Shown: positions 63,749 through 64,000 of the stretch, one piece after another
How positions within the stretch are numbered: the first letter of the stretch is position 1
How the letters are laid out: every line of letters starts with the position of its first letter
DNA from: JAJDYQ01 sp965214035
GTDB taxonomy: Bacteria; Pseudomonadota; Gammaproteobacteria; JAJDYQ01
Length of the DNA stretch: 64,000 nt
Assembly: GCA_965214035.1 (NCBI GenBank)
Contig: OZ243932.1
Coordinates: 372,001 to 436,000 of the forward strand
Reading direction: 5' to 3'
Position numbers and translations under genes: made by a program
The notes under the pieces: model-generated
What the model was told of the DNA's origin: nothing
The model's database searches: none
Seen by the model: the letters and a program-made list of their open reading frames with translations, nothing else

Positions 63749-64000
63749 TTATTTTTCATTGTGATTGCAATCGATTCAGTGGGCTGTGTCGATGATATTG
63801 TGAAAAGCCATGAAAATGGCTTTGTGGTCAAAGAGAAAGACGCAAAAGATCTGGCCGAGAAAATCGAGATATTGATAAAAGATACAGAGCTGTATGAAAA
63901 AATTTCCAACAATAATAAAGCTTTATTCAATGAAAAACTGACTCATGAAAAAAAACATAAAGGCGTGGGAAGATTTTCTCGGCAGCCTGTAATAAAATAA

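Larger units (their letters stand above)
61882..63992 (+). pseudogene. Glycosyltransferase pseudogene interrupted by the TIR cassette
   Basis: A GT-B type gene decayed by several lesions. The start at 61882 has a strong ribosome site (AGGGAAGGG) and reads MGGEKNKTILFTMYNITSNR, then stops at 62029 because of a frameshift. The continuation IYFFNQNKHFNSLVQYLEKN is in another frame and stops at TGA 62105; it then resumes as YDILVIGEGWGAFLPYKLLL. Here the 1546-bp element is inserted. After it the C-terminal donor domain continues (IAIDSVGCVDDIVKSHENGF) and ends with a further frameshift in an 8-A run (63948-63955): with 7 A it would end KAWEDFLGSL at 63990-63992. Removing element plus one target repeat restores one frame, but much of the centre is missing. 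Confidence 0.8.

Overview
The window looks like a chromosomal segment of a sulfur-oxidising gammaproteobacterium. SoxB, a ubiG/adk/hspQ-type core gene complement, the ilvB-ilvN-ilvC-psd-pssA order and a Pro/Trp/Asn-rich secreted protein reminiscent of sulfur-globule envelope proteins all point that way; the species cannot be named from sequence alone. Housekeeping genes are moderately GC-rich. They are interrupted by clearly AT-rich accessory islands.

Layout. 1-1.15 kb: C-terminal beta-barrel of a giant autotransporter-like protein that starts outside the window. 1.35-6.2 kb: branched-chain amino acid and phosphatidylethanolamine operon (ilvB, ilvN, ilvC, psd, pssA). 6.4-9.0 kb: a cyclic-nucleotide-binding/rhodanese protein, then a small toxin/defence cluster (class III Fic AMPylator and a damaged HepT/MntA pair). 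9.1-13.1 kb: ald, trxB and small secreted proteins. 13.5-17.6 kb: RND pump. 17.6-23.2 kb: minus-strand block (Sel1/SPOR protein, adk, two small conserved proteins, MTA/SAH deaminase-type amidohydrolase, ubiG) plus a conserved hypothetical. 23.5 kb: tRNA-Ser(UGA), followed by an AT-rich island with five tandem, mosaic GT4-type glycosyltransferase paralogues (24.2-29.6 kb). 30.1-42.6 kb: TVP38/FAD-oxidoreductase fusion, CPA2 antiporter, soxB, HupE/UreJ-like protein and a second RND pump.

42.9-56.8 kb: a giant Calx-beta repeat adhesin/autotransporter, about 13.9 kb, split by two single-base frameshifts. It contains three almost identical 2094-bp tandem units. Its beta-barrel is a paralogue of the one at the window start. 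56.9-61.8 kb: hspQ, tRNA-Arg(CCU), two arsenosugar-type glycosyltransferases and an AmmeMemoRadiSam module (Memo-AMMECR1 fusion, radical SAM enzyme) with a GFA-family protein.

61.9-64.0 kb holds the most striking feature. A decayed glycosyltransferase gene is interrupted by a 1546-bp element with perfect 27-bp terminal inverted repeats and a perfect 8-bp target duplication. The element has no transposase. It carries a TIR-domain gene, a small membrane-protein gene and a remnant of a second TIR-like (ThsB/DUF1863-type) gene. It reads as a mobile insertion cassette that moves a TIR-based defence module.

Taken together, the window combines a core metabolic backbone with three kinds of fast-evolving surface or defence DNA: amplified repeat adhesins, a recombining glycosyltransferase array, and small toxin/TIR modules in several stages of decay.
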